Shown here in pieces: positions 31,385-42,477 of a stretch of 64,000 nucleotides of DNA (within the stretch, counting starts at the first letter, position 1; every line of letters begins with the position of its first letter). The stretch spans positions 3,038,001-3,102,000 of the forward strand of contig OX337230.1 of the NCBI GenBank assembly GCA_946965045.2, written 5' to 3'. The DNA is from Epithemia pelagica (Eukaryota; Bacillariophyta; Bacillariophyceae; Surirellales; Surirellaceae). The notes below the pieces were generated by a model that was not told the origin of the DNA, did not search any database, and was given only the letters and a program-made list of their open reading frames with translations. Made by a program: the position numbers and the translations under genes.

Positions 31385-33607
31385 ATGGTCAGGTTACTCG
31401 GACGGACAACGCCAACATCGTCCGTCAGAAGTCTTCCGAAAGACAACGGATCGTCTCCCAGACATGATGCACCGAGCGTGAGTCTCTCAGAGCGAGGTCA
31501 TCCTTCCAGGGATGGAGAGTGCAAAAGTGCAAAAACGTCACGAGCAACCAACGAAAGATTAGATCCGAGTGAATTTGATAGAGACAGGTCGATTGAAACA
31601 TTGCCGAGAGTTCCTTTCACAACCGATTCTCCTAGCGTCGCTCATTTGGGAAAAGAACGATCTCTTAGAGAGTTTGTAAACGACGGCTTGATATCTTCCA
31701 ACAGAGCGGCCCTCTTGCTGGGAATGAATCCAAAGTTAACCCTGCAAACCACAATGACACCAAAAGAGCTACATGCACAAGTGGGAAAGCTCAAAGTCAA
31801 AAGCCAAGGTGATGAAAAATCACGTCCATACAAGGCTGAGATAGCTTCACCTACTGGAAAGAAACTTTATGTAAAGACATTTGCGGATAGAGGTCAACGC
31901 ACGACAAGCATGCAGTCTGACGCAGGAAGTCTTTGCACTGACCGCGCAGTCGTCCCGACGAACCAACTTGCTCATGGTCTTTATCACTACTCACCTCAAC
32001 GACGACGATCCGACAAGAATAAAACTCCTCGGAGTGAATATTCCCCACGCGGCGGTACATTCGGTAGTAAATGGGACGACACAATAAAGAGAAGGGTTGC
32101 GGGAGATGGACAATCGGTAGATGAAAGTGAAAGCGGCCCAGGACCTGTGGATGTCGTGCAGAGGAAAAAACTACAAGAAGTCAATCGACCTCGTCCAATT
32201 TCCGTTCATAGCCCGACTAGTGGGAATCAGTACTTACAAGCATCGCCGAAAGAAGAGGTCAACGATGGGCGTCTACTTCGGCCCTTGGTTCCCAAAAAAT
32301 CTGTACCTATCGCTTCTCCCACGGCCAAGCAGAAAACAAAGTCCTCACTTCCCCGTTCTCCCCGGGTCCAAGGCTCTCCCGCTGCTTCACAAATGCGGAA
32401 AACAAATGGTTCTAGTCAAAAGAAGGTGGAATCCGTAGAGACGAAGTCTCCGAAACCAGGGAACGTTGTCTCTGTGGATACAAGTGCCAAGCCACTCAAG
32501 CAACCGTTGCCAAAAGACAAAAGAGCAGAACCCTTGCCAAAAGACAAAAGAGCAGGATTTTGGTACCAAAGCAAGTCGCGGGAACGACCTGTTGACAATC
32601 GCGTCGATGTCTTGCTTCGAAGGAGTAGTACCTATGATCACGATGATGGCTCCGCAACTTCAGGAGAAGGAAGTCAAGAGGCCCCTTCGTTGGCAACCAT
32701 TCCCACTTCCATTCATGTGGACGGCGAAAATAACGAGGTAGTTCTTTCGTTTGCAAGTAGCGACCCGATAAGCAATCACCCGTCATCGTCCGTTCGTTCA
32801 GGACAGCAAAGAGAACCTTTGGCCGAACAAGACACATCCTTGAGAAGTATCAAGGAAAGGGAGGAACGCCCGAAACCCAAGGGGAGTGACAATAAGAAGA
32901 AGCTCACCCCTGTATCGGACGCGAAAGATCCCAAACAAAAGAACAAAGTGCATTCTCAAGGGACACAAAAAGCGAACCAAAAGAAGCGGTCGATGAACCT
33001 TCTACAGCAGAAATTGGAGGAAGAGACAACGATAATGCTCATGTCATTTTCAGATTCAACCGATGACAGTCTTTTCTCAATGGATTCTGAAGACAGTGGC
33101 AACGGTTCCAGATCCATTTCTACAGGTAGTTCTGGTAGTTCGAGCGAAGATAGTGGCGCCAGCAGCAGCTACAACCAATCCAGATACGAAGTCACTTCTG
33201 TGTCCAACCTGAGCGAGATGCTCCATGCTATGGATAAAGGAGCCCGCGTAGCCTCTAACGGAAACTTTGACACGGTGGAAGCAATGGAGACATCGGACAG
33301 TCACGACGGCGAAGACACGGTCGACAATTCCACGATTGCATCCTCGGTTATGCATCGACGAAACCGATGGAATGATAACAATACGCGCGATACTTTGAGC
33401 ATGCGCCCTACCATACTAGAAGGGGTGGTGGACATTCACACCGATTCCATAAGTCCGAAATCCACTTTTGCCAGTGATACTCGCGACATTGGTACAAGAG
33501 GAAGCAACGCCACCGACTCCCGGCAAAGGCCGTCCTACTATTACCAGAATACACAACAACCCTTCTCCCCCAAACGCCGAATCATGAAATTGTTGGGACG
33601 ATATTAA
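31385..33607 (+). CDS. Large disordered Ser/Lys/Asp-rich protein, unknown
   Basis: From ATG 31385 the product is about 740 residues. It is dominated by Ser, Lys, Arg, Pro and Asp, with no recognisable domain. A 10-residue direct repeat, PLPKDKRAEP / PLPKDKRAGF, occurs near residues 374-393. An acidic serine-rich block (SFSDSTDDSLFSMDSEDSGN) follows a coiled-coil-like QQKLEEETTIML. The C-terminus is KRRIMKLLGRY and the N-terminus MVRLLGR. Numerous SP and RxxS sites suggest phosphorylation. I do not recognise a family. Confidence 0.6.
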   Translation: MVRLLGRTTPTSSVRSLPKDNGSSPRHDAPSVSLSERGHPSRDGECKSAKTSRATNERLDPSEFDRDRSIETLPRVPFTTDSPSVAHLGKERSLREFVNDGLISSNRAALLLGMNPKLTLQTTMTPKELHAQVGKLKVKSQGDEKSRPYKAEIASPTGKKLYVKTFADRGQRTTSMQSDAGSLCTDRAVVPTNQLAHGLYHYSPQRRRSDKNKTPRSEYSPRGGTFGSKWDDTIKRRVAGDGQSVDESESGPGPVDVVQRKKLQEVNRPRPISVHSPTSGNQYLQASPKEEVNDGRLLRPLVPKKSVPIASPTAKQKTKSSLPRSPRVQGSPAASQMRKTNGSSQKKVESVETKSPKPGNVVSVDTSAKPLKQPLPKDKRAEPLPKDKRAGFWYQSKSRERPVDNRVDVLLRRSSTYDHDDGSATSGEGSQEAPSLATIPTSIHVDGENNEVVLSFASSDPISNHPSSSVRSGQQREPLAEQDTSLRSIKEREERPKPKGSDNKKKLTPVSDAKDPKQKNKVHSQGTQKANQKKRSMNLLQQKLEEETTIMLMSFSDSTDDSLFSMDSEDSGNGSRSISTGSSGSSSEDSGASSSYNQSRYEVTSVSNLSEMLHAMDKGARVASNGNFDTVEAMETSDSHDGEDTVDNSTIASSVMHRRNRWNDNNTRDTLSMRPTILEGVVDIHTDSISPKSTFASDTRDIGTRGSNATDSRQRPSYYYQNTQQPFSPKRRIMKLLGRY

Positions 33608-34185
33608 GTCTGCAAATCGAAGGGTTCTTATGACGTTTCGCATTTTCTTCATGTCTCGTGTTCTTTGCGTATCACCTACGAGCTACTTGATACTGGGCAA
33701 TAACTGATACCAGGTCCATTTAGCTTAACTTCAACCTCCAACTCTCGGCTCGATTTCTGTGAATTCCCATCACTGAATTTTCAGGGACCAACTTATCCGA
33801 AGCTCTCTCGATCTAAGCTATTGTGAAAATCATCATCATGATTGCATCCTCCAAAGGATCACGCCACTGTGTATGGATATTGAATGAGATTTTCCACATA
33901 CTTGAGTCGCAGCCCTAGCGTAACTCGCCTTGTATCATAAACCTTACATAAGCTGTATCATCTCTTGTGCCTTTCGTTGTTGTAAAAAGGAAATCCAACC
34001 ACAAGCGAATAATAAACTTTGATTCTGGAACCAGCTTCAATCTGATCCCTAGACAGCTTGCAAAGTTCATCCAAAGTCCCTTTCTCCCCCAAGAAAACCG
34101 TGACTTGGTGCTGCAACTCTCCCCATTGTGTGATACTTTGCTGGACTCGCTAGCTTCTCTGCATTCTCTTCTTCATCTGACATGA
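33608..34185. other. Intergenic between convergent genes
   Basis: The disordered-protein gene and gamma-tubulin converge here. No convincing gene, RNA or repeat is visible. Confidence 0.6.
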
Positions 34186-35909
34186 CTAATATGACCGCAA
34201 CGATCCCGAAGACGGTTGTGCCATGGATTGCGGTGTTGGTGGATGAGGCCGTTGTTGCTGCTGAGCCGATGATCCAGTACTTGCCTGCGCCGCTGCCGAT
34301 GTGGAGGGACCCGTCGTGGCGCGATTGGAGGTGGTACCAGTGTTGTTGTTGTTGTTGTTATTATGGTTGGTTGTGGTGGAAGGTGAAAAGCCAAAATTGA
34401 CATAATCGGGTCGTTCGCAGGCCCGATATTCATCGACCAAATTTTGCACCGTTTCACGAGCATGATCAAATTCATCCAAGGATTCGGCAAACATGGGTTC
34501 GCGTCGGTAGGGATCCAAAAAGGCATTGCGTTTCTTGATTAAATCGTACTGTGTGAGTAAGCGGTCAAACAACTCGGCCATACTGGTATGATTGGCCAAC
34601 AAGAACCCAGATACCTTGTGTCGTGTTTCGACAAAGGGCGATTTGCGTGCCAAGGCTACTTGCACCGATGCCGGTCCCCAGGGAATAAAGTTGAGGGACG
34701 ATTTGTCGCGAATACGTTGCAAGGCCTTGTGAATGTCGGTAGGATCAATCGATCCTCGTCCACCGCCTCCACCTTCTTGAATGATATTGAGCATGGAAAT
34801 ATAGCACCCCGAATTTTTGGTATTGGCTGAGACCATGACATTTTTGGGTTGGGTCAAACGTCGCATGACATCCAAGACGGTAGTTTTGCGAATGCCTACC
34901 GACAAGAGTTCTCCACCCGATTCTTCGTCTGCTGCCAATTCAATGGGCGTATACCCGGTCATGAGGAAATGACATCGCGGAGTGGGAATCAAGGTGGCCA
35001 ACAAACCAATCAAATCATTGTTCATATAAGAGGGATATCGCAAGGTGGTTGTACTCGCGGCCATAATGGTGGCCACCAAGGAATTCAAGTGATCGACCGT
35101 TGGATTGGCAATGCGCAAACGTTCGACCGCAATGCGATTGAGGGCCATATTATCCAGAACAACAACTGCATCAGCATTCAAGGTCAAACGTTTCAAGGTT
35201 AGTAAGGAATTGTAGGGCTGCACCACCACATCCGATTGTTGATCTTGCCAAGAGGGAAATACACTGTAAGTTTGGACCAGTTTTTTGGGAAAATGGTCAT
35301 TGAGGCGTTCTAAAAGATAGGAACCCATTCCGCTTCCTGTTCCGCCAGCAATGGAATGGCACAAGACAAATCCCTCGAGTGAATCGGAATTGTCAGCTTC
35401 CCGATCCATCATATCAAAGACTTGTTCGTGAAATTCTTGTCCCTGTCGATATCCACTCGCCCAATTGTTACCCGCTCCACCACCATCGTGCGAACAAAAG
35501 ACATTTTCTGGATTGAATAGTTTTTGATTGGAATGCGCCAATTTGTGCAAGACGACTCGTGGTTCCAAATCCATCAACAAGGCTCGAGGAGTATACCGAT
35601 CGTCGTCCGATTGATAGAAAAAGACATCTTTGCGATCGTCAATCATGGAAGAGGCGGCATTCGTGGCTGTCACACCACTTCCAAAGGGAGAAGTGGTGGC
35701 GTTGGATGGCAATTCCTTGAGTGTTCCATCTCCTGGATTAATTCCGTGTTCCAAGCATAATTGCTTCCAGAATTCTCCTCCAATTTGGTTGCCACACTGA
35801 CCCACTTGAAGCTACAAAGTAGTAAGGCAAACATGTTGAGGGCCATTTATTTCCAATATGGTAACATGAACTAAGAACCCCTACTTACAGTAATGATCTC
35901 ACGAGGCAT
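34186..35909 (-). CDS. TUBG: Gamma-tubulin
   Basis: Exon 1 (35909-35889) encodes MPREIIT and a 77-nt intron (GTAAGT...TGTAG) leads to exon 2 at 35811, [11 protein letters not shown]. The product is about 548 residues. The GTP signature reads [31 protein letters not shown] and [19 protein letters not shown] are gamma-specific. It nucleates microtubules at the spindle pole or basal structures. It is about 90 residues longer than usual because of a Ser/Thr/Ala insert after residue 40 ([20 protein letters not shown]) and an Asn/Gln/Ser/Pro-rich tail after YVNFGFS. The tail is probably disordered. Confidence 0.97.
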
Positions 35910-36567
35910 GGTTTCCAACTTGTCGGAACAGAGTGAGCGACAAATGCAAGCTGAGGCGTGTCGAGAAAGATTGCGAGGCAAAAAAATGAGGGCGAAAAAG
36001 CAATGACGACCCTTGTTTGAACGACATGCACCCCCTCATTTCAGTAAGAGGGGGCGTAAAAGGGTGGGACGGACGGATCATTGGGGGGCAGCGCGACTGT
36101 TTGCCACCTTTTCGGAACCGGTGCATCATCGTCACCACCGGGGGTGTCATTCGCTCCAGCTTGACTGTAGAGTATTGTGTACCAACCAAAACTTTTTTTG
36201 AAGTGGTATTGATCTACCCCCAAGCAGGGGTGAGTGAGTCCCGCGTGATCGAATACGCTGCGCTTGTATTCCTCAGACAAATCGTGTATTCTATCGCTAG
36301 TCCTCATTACTCACCCACGCTGGGGAGTAGGTATTGATCGCACCGTCGATATCCCGGAAACACCCAGACTCGCAAAACGTGGCGAAAAAAGCGAAGATAA
36401 AATTCATATAACGGCGGCATTTATATTGTCGGCATCCTCTTCTTCTTGCTTCTTGCTTCCGGTGTTGTTGCTGTCGTTGGGTTTGTTGGAACGATATACG
36501 ACAACCAAGACTACAACGTTACTTTGCCCAACGCTCTCGTCCCTTGGTCCCCTGTGCTAATTGAACC
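35910..36567. other. Divergent promoter region with imperfect inverted repeat
   Basis: The region lies between gamma-tubulin (-) and the TLC gene (+) and should contain both promoters. Bases 36214-36239 and 36306-36330 are imperfect inverted copies (CTACCCCC...GTGAGTGAG against CTCACC...GGGGAGTAG). No gene is visible. Confidence 0.6.
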
Positions 36568-37882
36568 ATGGCCCCTCGACAATTGTCCTCTCAATCCTCC
36601 ATGGACGAGTTGTCTGCTGGAAGTAGTAGCAGCTCCATGGTGGGCGACGACGGTGGTACGAGGCCGTTGATTTTTCACGATCATGGGGGTCCCACCGAAT
36701 CGTCTCTGCTCAAGGGAGCTCCGGCAGCCCAATTGTCGTCCATTTCTAATACAACAACCACTTCCACAGTGTCATCGGAAGCATCGGAAGGTCCTACGCC
36801 AGCTCAAATAGAAGTCGCTCGCTTCCATCATGATTGCTTCAACCTTGTTGCATTGGTACGTAGCCCTGCTTTCTCCTGTCCACCTGTGTGACCTTGCAGC
36901 TGGTGGGAAAGCCTTTCTGATGTTCTTGAATTGTTGCATTCTGTCACTCTACTCGTTCTACCACCGATCCCCCCTTTTGGTCATTGGTATGGACTTGATT
37001 TCGATGCATTGCGTCTGTCGCATCTGCTTTTCAATGTGGGACATCTATACTACTGCGTATATGTATATAGCTTGTCGTGATTGCTTCGGCAGTCATTGAT
37101 TGGGATTTTCCATTGCTGTTTCAAGGAGTTGGTAGTCTTGCCTACAAGGACAAGTACTTTTGGGTGACATGGACAGTAAGTGGTCAAGATGTAGTGATGT
37201 TACCGTCGCGATGGTCCAGGCAGTGACATATCCTCACGTCTTATCCGTGCCACAGACCATTTTGGGTTACTTTCTGATAGACTTGCTATGGGTCACCAGA
37301 ATTCCGCATTGTGTCAAGAGTCCGAAAACCATTGTCCAGGTGAGTGACACGTCCTGTTTCCATTGTTGCCATGTTTGGGGGGCACAGAGAAGACTGTTGC
37401 TTACCATGGTTCCTTGTTGCCGGATGGACCTGCCAATGTTCCATTATGTTCAGCATCACTTTGTGGTCCTCTTTTACCTTCTCGGCCCTGTTCTTTGGCC
37501 GACGTATCGCTGGTTTGTCGGCCCTGTGTTGTCGGTCGAAATCAATACCTGGTTTCTTATTTTACGACGAGTGGTGTACAAGAAAAACATTGTCATGCTG
37601 TCGGATGCCGTATCCTTTTCCTTTTACTTGTCATGGATCATTATTCGATGTGGTGTGCATCCATTAATCCTGTTTGAATACTTGTGTCTGGCCAAGGAAA
37701 AGATTCAAGAGACGGGTCAACTGTGGCATTGGCCAATGATTATGATCTTTTTGCAATTTGTCTTGTGTTGTCTCAATCTGAAATGGTCGTACGATCTTTT
37801 TTGTCCCATTGTCAAGTCATGGTTTGTACGAGAAGAGGGTGCAAGAAGGCGGACTCCTTCAGTTGTATCAAATGGATTATAG
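36568..37882 (+). CDS. TLC-domain (TRAM/LAG1/CLN8) membrane protein
   Basis: The best model has four exons, 36568-36855, 37071-37175, 37256-37339 and 37454-37882, all phase 0, about 301 residues. The N-terminus is Ser/Thr-rich. Hydrophobic segments begin with NLVALLVVIASAVIDW, then YFWVTWTTILGYFLIDLLWV. KTIVQHHFVVLFYLLGPVL carries the paired histidines of TLC proteins. Three more hydrophobic spans follow. TLC proteins include ceramide synthases and regulators of membrane lipids, usually in the ER; the substrate cannot be told. The third intron (GTGAGT, 114 nt) keeps the frame if retained. The first intron acceptor is inferred from frame and hydrophobicity. Confidence 0.65.
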
Positions 37883-38955
37883 TTACGAAATCCATGCTTT
37901 GTTGTGTCTGTTCTTTCCTTGGGAGCTCAACTCGAGAGGGACGAGTATGTTGGAACAACTTGAAGCCATGCGGAAATGGGGAGACAGGCTTTATTCTGTT
38001 GTCCATCAAGTCACTGGTCATCATGGCGCTGGCATTGTCACTTTGGATGTTATTGATGTTACCCCCGTCAGAAAAAAAGTTCCAACTTGCGCTGTCACGT
38101 TCCTACGATAGATCGGCGTTGGCCACGTCCATTTTCAATGTTGTTGTTTGTTTTGTGTTTGGTATCTTCCCTTTGAGCGAGGGAAGCAAGTTGCAACATG
38201 ATCGAATCACCTACTGTACATTATAATCACAGCCTAACAGTCTGATTAAAGAACGAGGTTTCCGTTTCCACTCAACCCTAACACCGTCATTGCGATGATG
38301 ATCTGTCCTAACAATCCATTGATTTTGTCCCGCCAATCCTCGTGGACTGTCACTTCTTTGGTAACCTGTGTGCTTTATGCCTACCCACAGGAGAAGCCCA
38401 GTATCATCGTTGCTATTTCCTCTGGTGTCATTATTGCTGTTGTTCTGGCTACTTTGGTAATGGTTCCTGGAAGAAATACACTCCAATCCAACAATGGGCT
38501 CTCGAGTATGGCAGAGGTTTGCAAAAGTTCATGTCGGCGGAAATCTTCATCGAGCTGCAACCAAACCCTGGACCACAAAAGTCAAAGATATTTGTCACCA
38601 AACAATGAAGGGACGACAAAGTAAACATGGCTGAAGTCCGTTCAGAAAGTGCTTGTGGATGGAGCATTATCTTGCCCGGCCCAGATACTCGTGAGCAGTG
38701 TTATCGAAACGAGAGTTAGATTTTGTTGACGGTGTAGGAGTGGTTACCTGTAGAGGTTAGTCCTACATGGGACTGTCACCGATTCGACTTAATAGCTGTC
38801 ACCAATACCAGATTATTATCAGTGTATTCTCTAAATCCTTTAATAATGGTCGTAATTAAAAGAGCTGTTTGCCTCTGTTGGTAGTACGACCAATAAAAAA
38901 GAAAGACGATTCGTACCAAAATCGCATCCCAGTGTATGATATGCCGCGGTGCGTC
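37883..38955. other. Stretch without a confident gene
   Basis: Several short open frames (for example 37684-38226 and 38342-38608) occur, none with a recognisable domain. Part may be 3' UTR of the TLC gene or a decayed gene. Confidence 0.5.
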
Positions 38956-41900
38956 TCAGTACGAACTCAGAACTTCTACAGTGACAATCCAAAACTTGGT
39001 ACCAGCGGGAAGTCCATAAGGATTGCTGTTCGTCCCAACTTCTCCAGCAGCCACAAGTTCTTTCTGCCCGACAATGCGACCCACCACAAAGTTTGGCTCA
39101 CCAGTCACACAATCTTTCGACAGATATCGATGAGGACAGTTGGTATGGAAGGCGAGATAGGTTCGTGGCTTGCCATCCTTGCTACCTCGACTCGCCAGCA
39201 TAAACAGGCCAACATCTCCAATATCAAAGCTGCGGTGACTTATTTTGTCCCCAGCGGCTAACTTGCTGTAGTTTGACTCAGCTTGTTTCAGAGACTCAGC
39301 CAGTGATGTCGCTTTTGCATTCGCTTCTGCCAGCTCTTTGCGAAGGGCAGCAATTTCGACTGCAGCTGATGATGTTCCTTCTTCCTGTGGACTGATACTA
39401 CCTTGATTTGCTTTCTGGTTTGCTGCTGCTTCCTCAAGGTACGCACGGGGTGGTTTTCCACCTAAGCGCTCAATCGTTTGTCGAAGAACAGCATTCTCAT
39501 AGGCCAAAGTCTTGGCTTCCGCTTCTACCGCAGCTCCTTCTGCCGGATCGAATATAATACCGTCACCACTATGCTCATCTGCACTGACAATCAATTGATC
39601 TTGTTGCTGTTGTTGTGGATCTTGTGACTCCGGCTGTGCAGGACCCTGTTGTCCTTGAATCATTGTGTCTTCTTCAGGAATTTGTTGTTGCGGACGTGCG
39701 GCGTTGCCCCGAACCACTGTACTCACAACCATTGGATCGCCACCCGCCGAACCTTGCTGCGATGACGACTGATTTGGTCCAGCCACAACAGGGTGACTTT
39801 CTGCTGTCAACGAAGATGCACTGCTCACTCCACCCGTCTCAGCTGGGATTGGATGCATTTCAGTATCGGCAAGATGTGTTCCACCTGGTACGGTTGCAAC
39901 GCCCACTGGACTGTCATCCGCTTCTCCAATAGTTGGGAGGGAGTCCAGTTCAATCACAGAAGGCATTTGAGGCGTGAATAATGGAGGTGGCGTAGCTAGA
40001 GTTGGTGCAAACAAATCGAAAAATGGTGGCATCAAGTGGCGACCTGGTCCGCGCAAGAACTTTTCTCGTGCCTTGACTTCATCCGTTCGCATGGCCGCAA
40101 GTCGTTCTACCATGGCGCGAGACAGCGAATTGACAGCTTGTCCATACGCTCGTCTTCGTCGAATCTCCGATAAGAAGGCCCGATACGACTCGGGGAGTTC
40201 TGACAAGTGCTCTAGATGTGTCATGTTTTCGGTTTGCTGTGTCATGGCATCGCGGACGACCACAACATTGCTCAAAACCCTTTGAATATTCGATTGTGTG
40301 CGACTAATTTCTTTCAGCCGCATCTTCATCCTTTGCATCGCTCGTGTCTTGGATTCTTCGACACGTCCCATGATCTCTTTCATTGTAGCATCGTCCTTGA
40401 TCATGGCAGGGATAACATCTTTCGATGACTTAGATTTTTCTCCAAGGGGCCCAAAGGCGGCTTGGGTGTCATCGTCTCGATTTTCCGATTCCAAAGCTTT
40501 CATAATGGTATTGACGACATACGAATGGTCTGCTGTCAGACGATCGAGGCGTTCGGACTGAGCATCACGGCATTGTTTCATCTCCCCTTCCACAAGATTC
40601 CACAATGTCTGCACTTCCTCTTCGGCCTGACGATCTTTGGCAGCTTCCTCTTCGCGTGACGCCGTGGTTCCAAGATCACCAAATGCCGTTTCCAACTCGG
40701 CAAACAATGCTGCTAAACGCTCGTGACCTAATGCACACTGTTGCGACCAACTCCGTTCCTTCTCCACAGGCACTGTATCCAGCAAGGTTTCCAAGACTCG
40801 TCCCGAAGAGCGCGCCATGCTGACCAAGGAGGAATGCAAGTCTATGGTCGCAAGTTGCGATAAAATCGATTCAAAGCTTTGCAACAAGTTGGAGTGTGCT
40901 GCGAGTTTAGACTGAAAGGAGGCGGTGAACTCGGCACGGGTCCGTGTGGCCGTGTGGTAGTGATCGGCCAAATTGGACACGGCCGCTCGCAAGGCTCGGG
41001 CAATCACCGCTTGCTCTTGGACACAGGTACGACAGGCAGCCAACCTCAAGTCAGCTCCATCGGCAAAGGCTCGACCCTGAGCCAAGTACAGCATGAATTG
41101 GCGCTCATAGGCCGTTAAGGCCTGATGAAGTGGGGGCAATGTGGCGGTGGAGGATGCCACATCAATGTTGAGTGGACTGGGACCAGGAGCTTCGGTAGGT
41201 AATTTGACATCTTTGGGTTGCAACAAGCAAATAGGACTTTCTGCAGTCGACGATTCGGAGAGAGATCGTTTCGAGAAAAGGAATAACCGGCGGGCCCCCG
41301 TTCGTTCAGAGCCGGCTAAGATCTTACTGTCTACAGAAGATTGAGACTTTAAAACAGGAGGAGGAGTTGTTGTCGTGTCTTCCTGTTGATATTGGTGTTG
41401 CGGTGGTTGTGAAGGAGCGTCTCTGGATTTGTCGTCGGGAATCAAGTCGTCTTCTACATCACCTAACCGCAGTGCATTCAATACTTCCTCGGACTGGAGG
41501 GTAGCATCTTTGGGAACCTTATACGGTGGACCCAGAAGCAATATTTGATCCGATGGTGGAATCGCAGCTGCCAAGTGGGCTCTCAAATTGGCCACGCTGT
41601 ATCCATAGACATCAACAATAGTGATTATACATCGAGGGGACAAACGAACACGCTGTCAGAAACTTTGAAGAGAACTCATGACTCATGATCCAAGGGTTCC
41701 TCAATGACACCAAAAAGCACATAGCCAATGCGACAATTCAAGTCCTTTGAAGCTGAGTCGAACGCATTGTCCACGGTAGCCAGACGACGACCTTCGATAC
41801 TCGTCCTCCAAACCCACACGAGTCGTGTGTCCATCACTTCGCTCGCACAACAACAAAAAGACGCTTGACAGAAAACTTACGTCAATTCCGATGGAAGCAA

Positions 41901-41990
41901 GGTAATTCGAAAGGTCACCCCGGTTTCAGCCACAAGTACTCGAAGTGTAACACCTTTGGCTGAAGGATAGGTGGCAATGGTCGGAACCAT
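38956..41990 (-). CDS. ATG11: ATG11/FIP200-like autophagy scaffold
   Basis: Exon 1 (41990-41881) and exon 2 (41596-38956) join by an intron GTAAGT...ACAG, giving about 916 residues. The N-terminus is a ubiquitin-like fold (VTLRVLVAETGVTFRI, LTVANLRAHLAAAIPP, DQILLLGPPYKV). This is followed by a long helical middle (about 190-520) rich in E, R and A. The C-terminal claw-like ATG11 domain starts near residue 825: HRSFDIGDVGLFMLAS, RTYLAFH, HRYLSKDC, FVVGRIVGQKELVA, NPYGLPAGTKFWIVTVEVL. ATG11/FIP200 assembles the ATG1/ULK kinase complex and binds cargo receptors. The order UBL-helical-claw matches plant ATG11 and animal RB1CC1. It is somewhat shorter than both. Confidence 0.85.
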
Positions 41991-42477
41991 GGTGCTCCTC
42001 GTCTACAAGATGGCTTTTAGGAGTTCATTGATGGAGATCTAAAGTGTGTTGTGTTCTGCAAAGTGTCTCGCTTCTGCAAAAATTTCAGTCCATAATCAGC
42101 ATTTTTCTTTGTGCGGCTTTTGTGCTTTTTTCCTATCGACTGTGTCATTTCTCCTATTTCTTAAGGACTACCCAGATCTACTGTTCAAAATTTGTTAGAG
42201 AATTATAACAATAAATGTTTCGACCGCTGGAAATTAAAAGAAATTTCGAAAGAGTCCGTCAGTTTTGTTGGTTGTTCGTGGGGAAGAATTCCCCGTTGAC
42301 GTAGACGCGAATCACAATGACCATGAGCGACTGGTCAATCTACCGAAGCTATGTCCCTCGTTTGGGGAGGTCATTGAATTCACTATCTCTAGTCTCTAGA
42401 CAACACAAACAGAATGAAAACCAATGAATGGTCCAAATAATGTCTATAATTATCTTGTGGTATTTTCAGAGTAGCAG
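41991..42477. other. Intergenic
   Basis: This is promoter space of the ATG11-like gene and downstream space of the MATE gene. No gene or repeat is visible. Confidence 0.6.

Noticed and set aside
36830-37099. ORF in intron 1 of the TLC gene
   Set aside because: It has no ATG-led hydrophobic continuity with the TLC domain; splicing from 36855 to 37071 gives a better frame.
38552-38575. A 2A-like ending, ELQPNPGP, in a short ORF
   Set aside because: The D-x-E-x-NPGP consensus is not met (Glu is replaced by Gln), the ORF is short with no partner protein, and there is no gene model that would use it.
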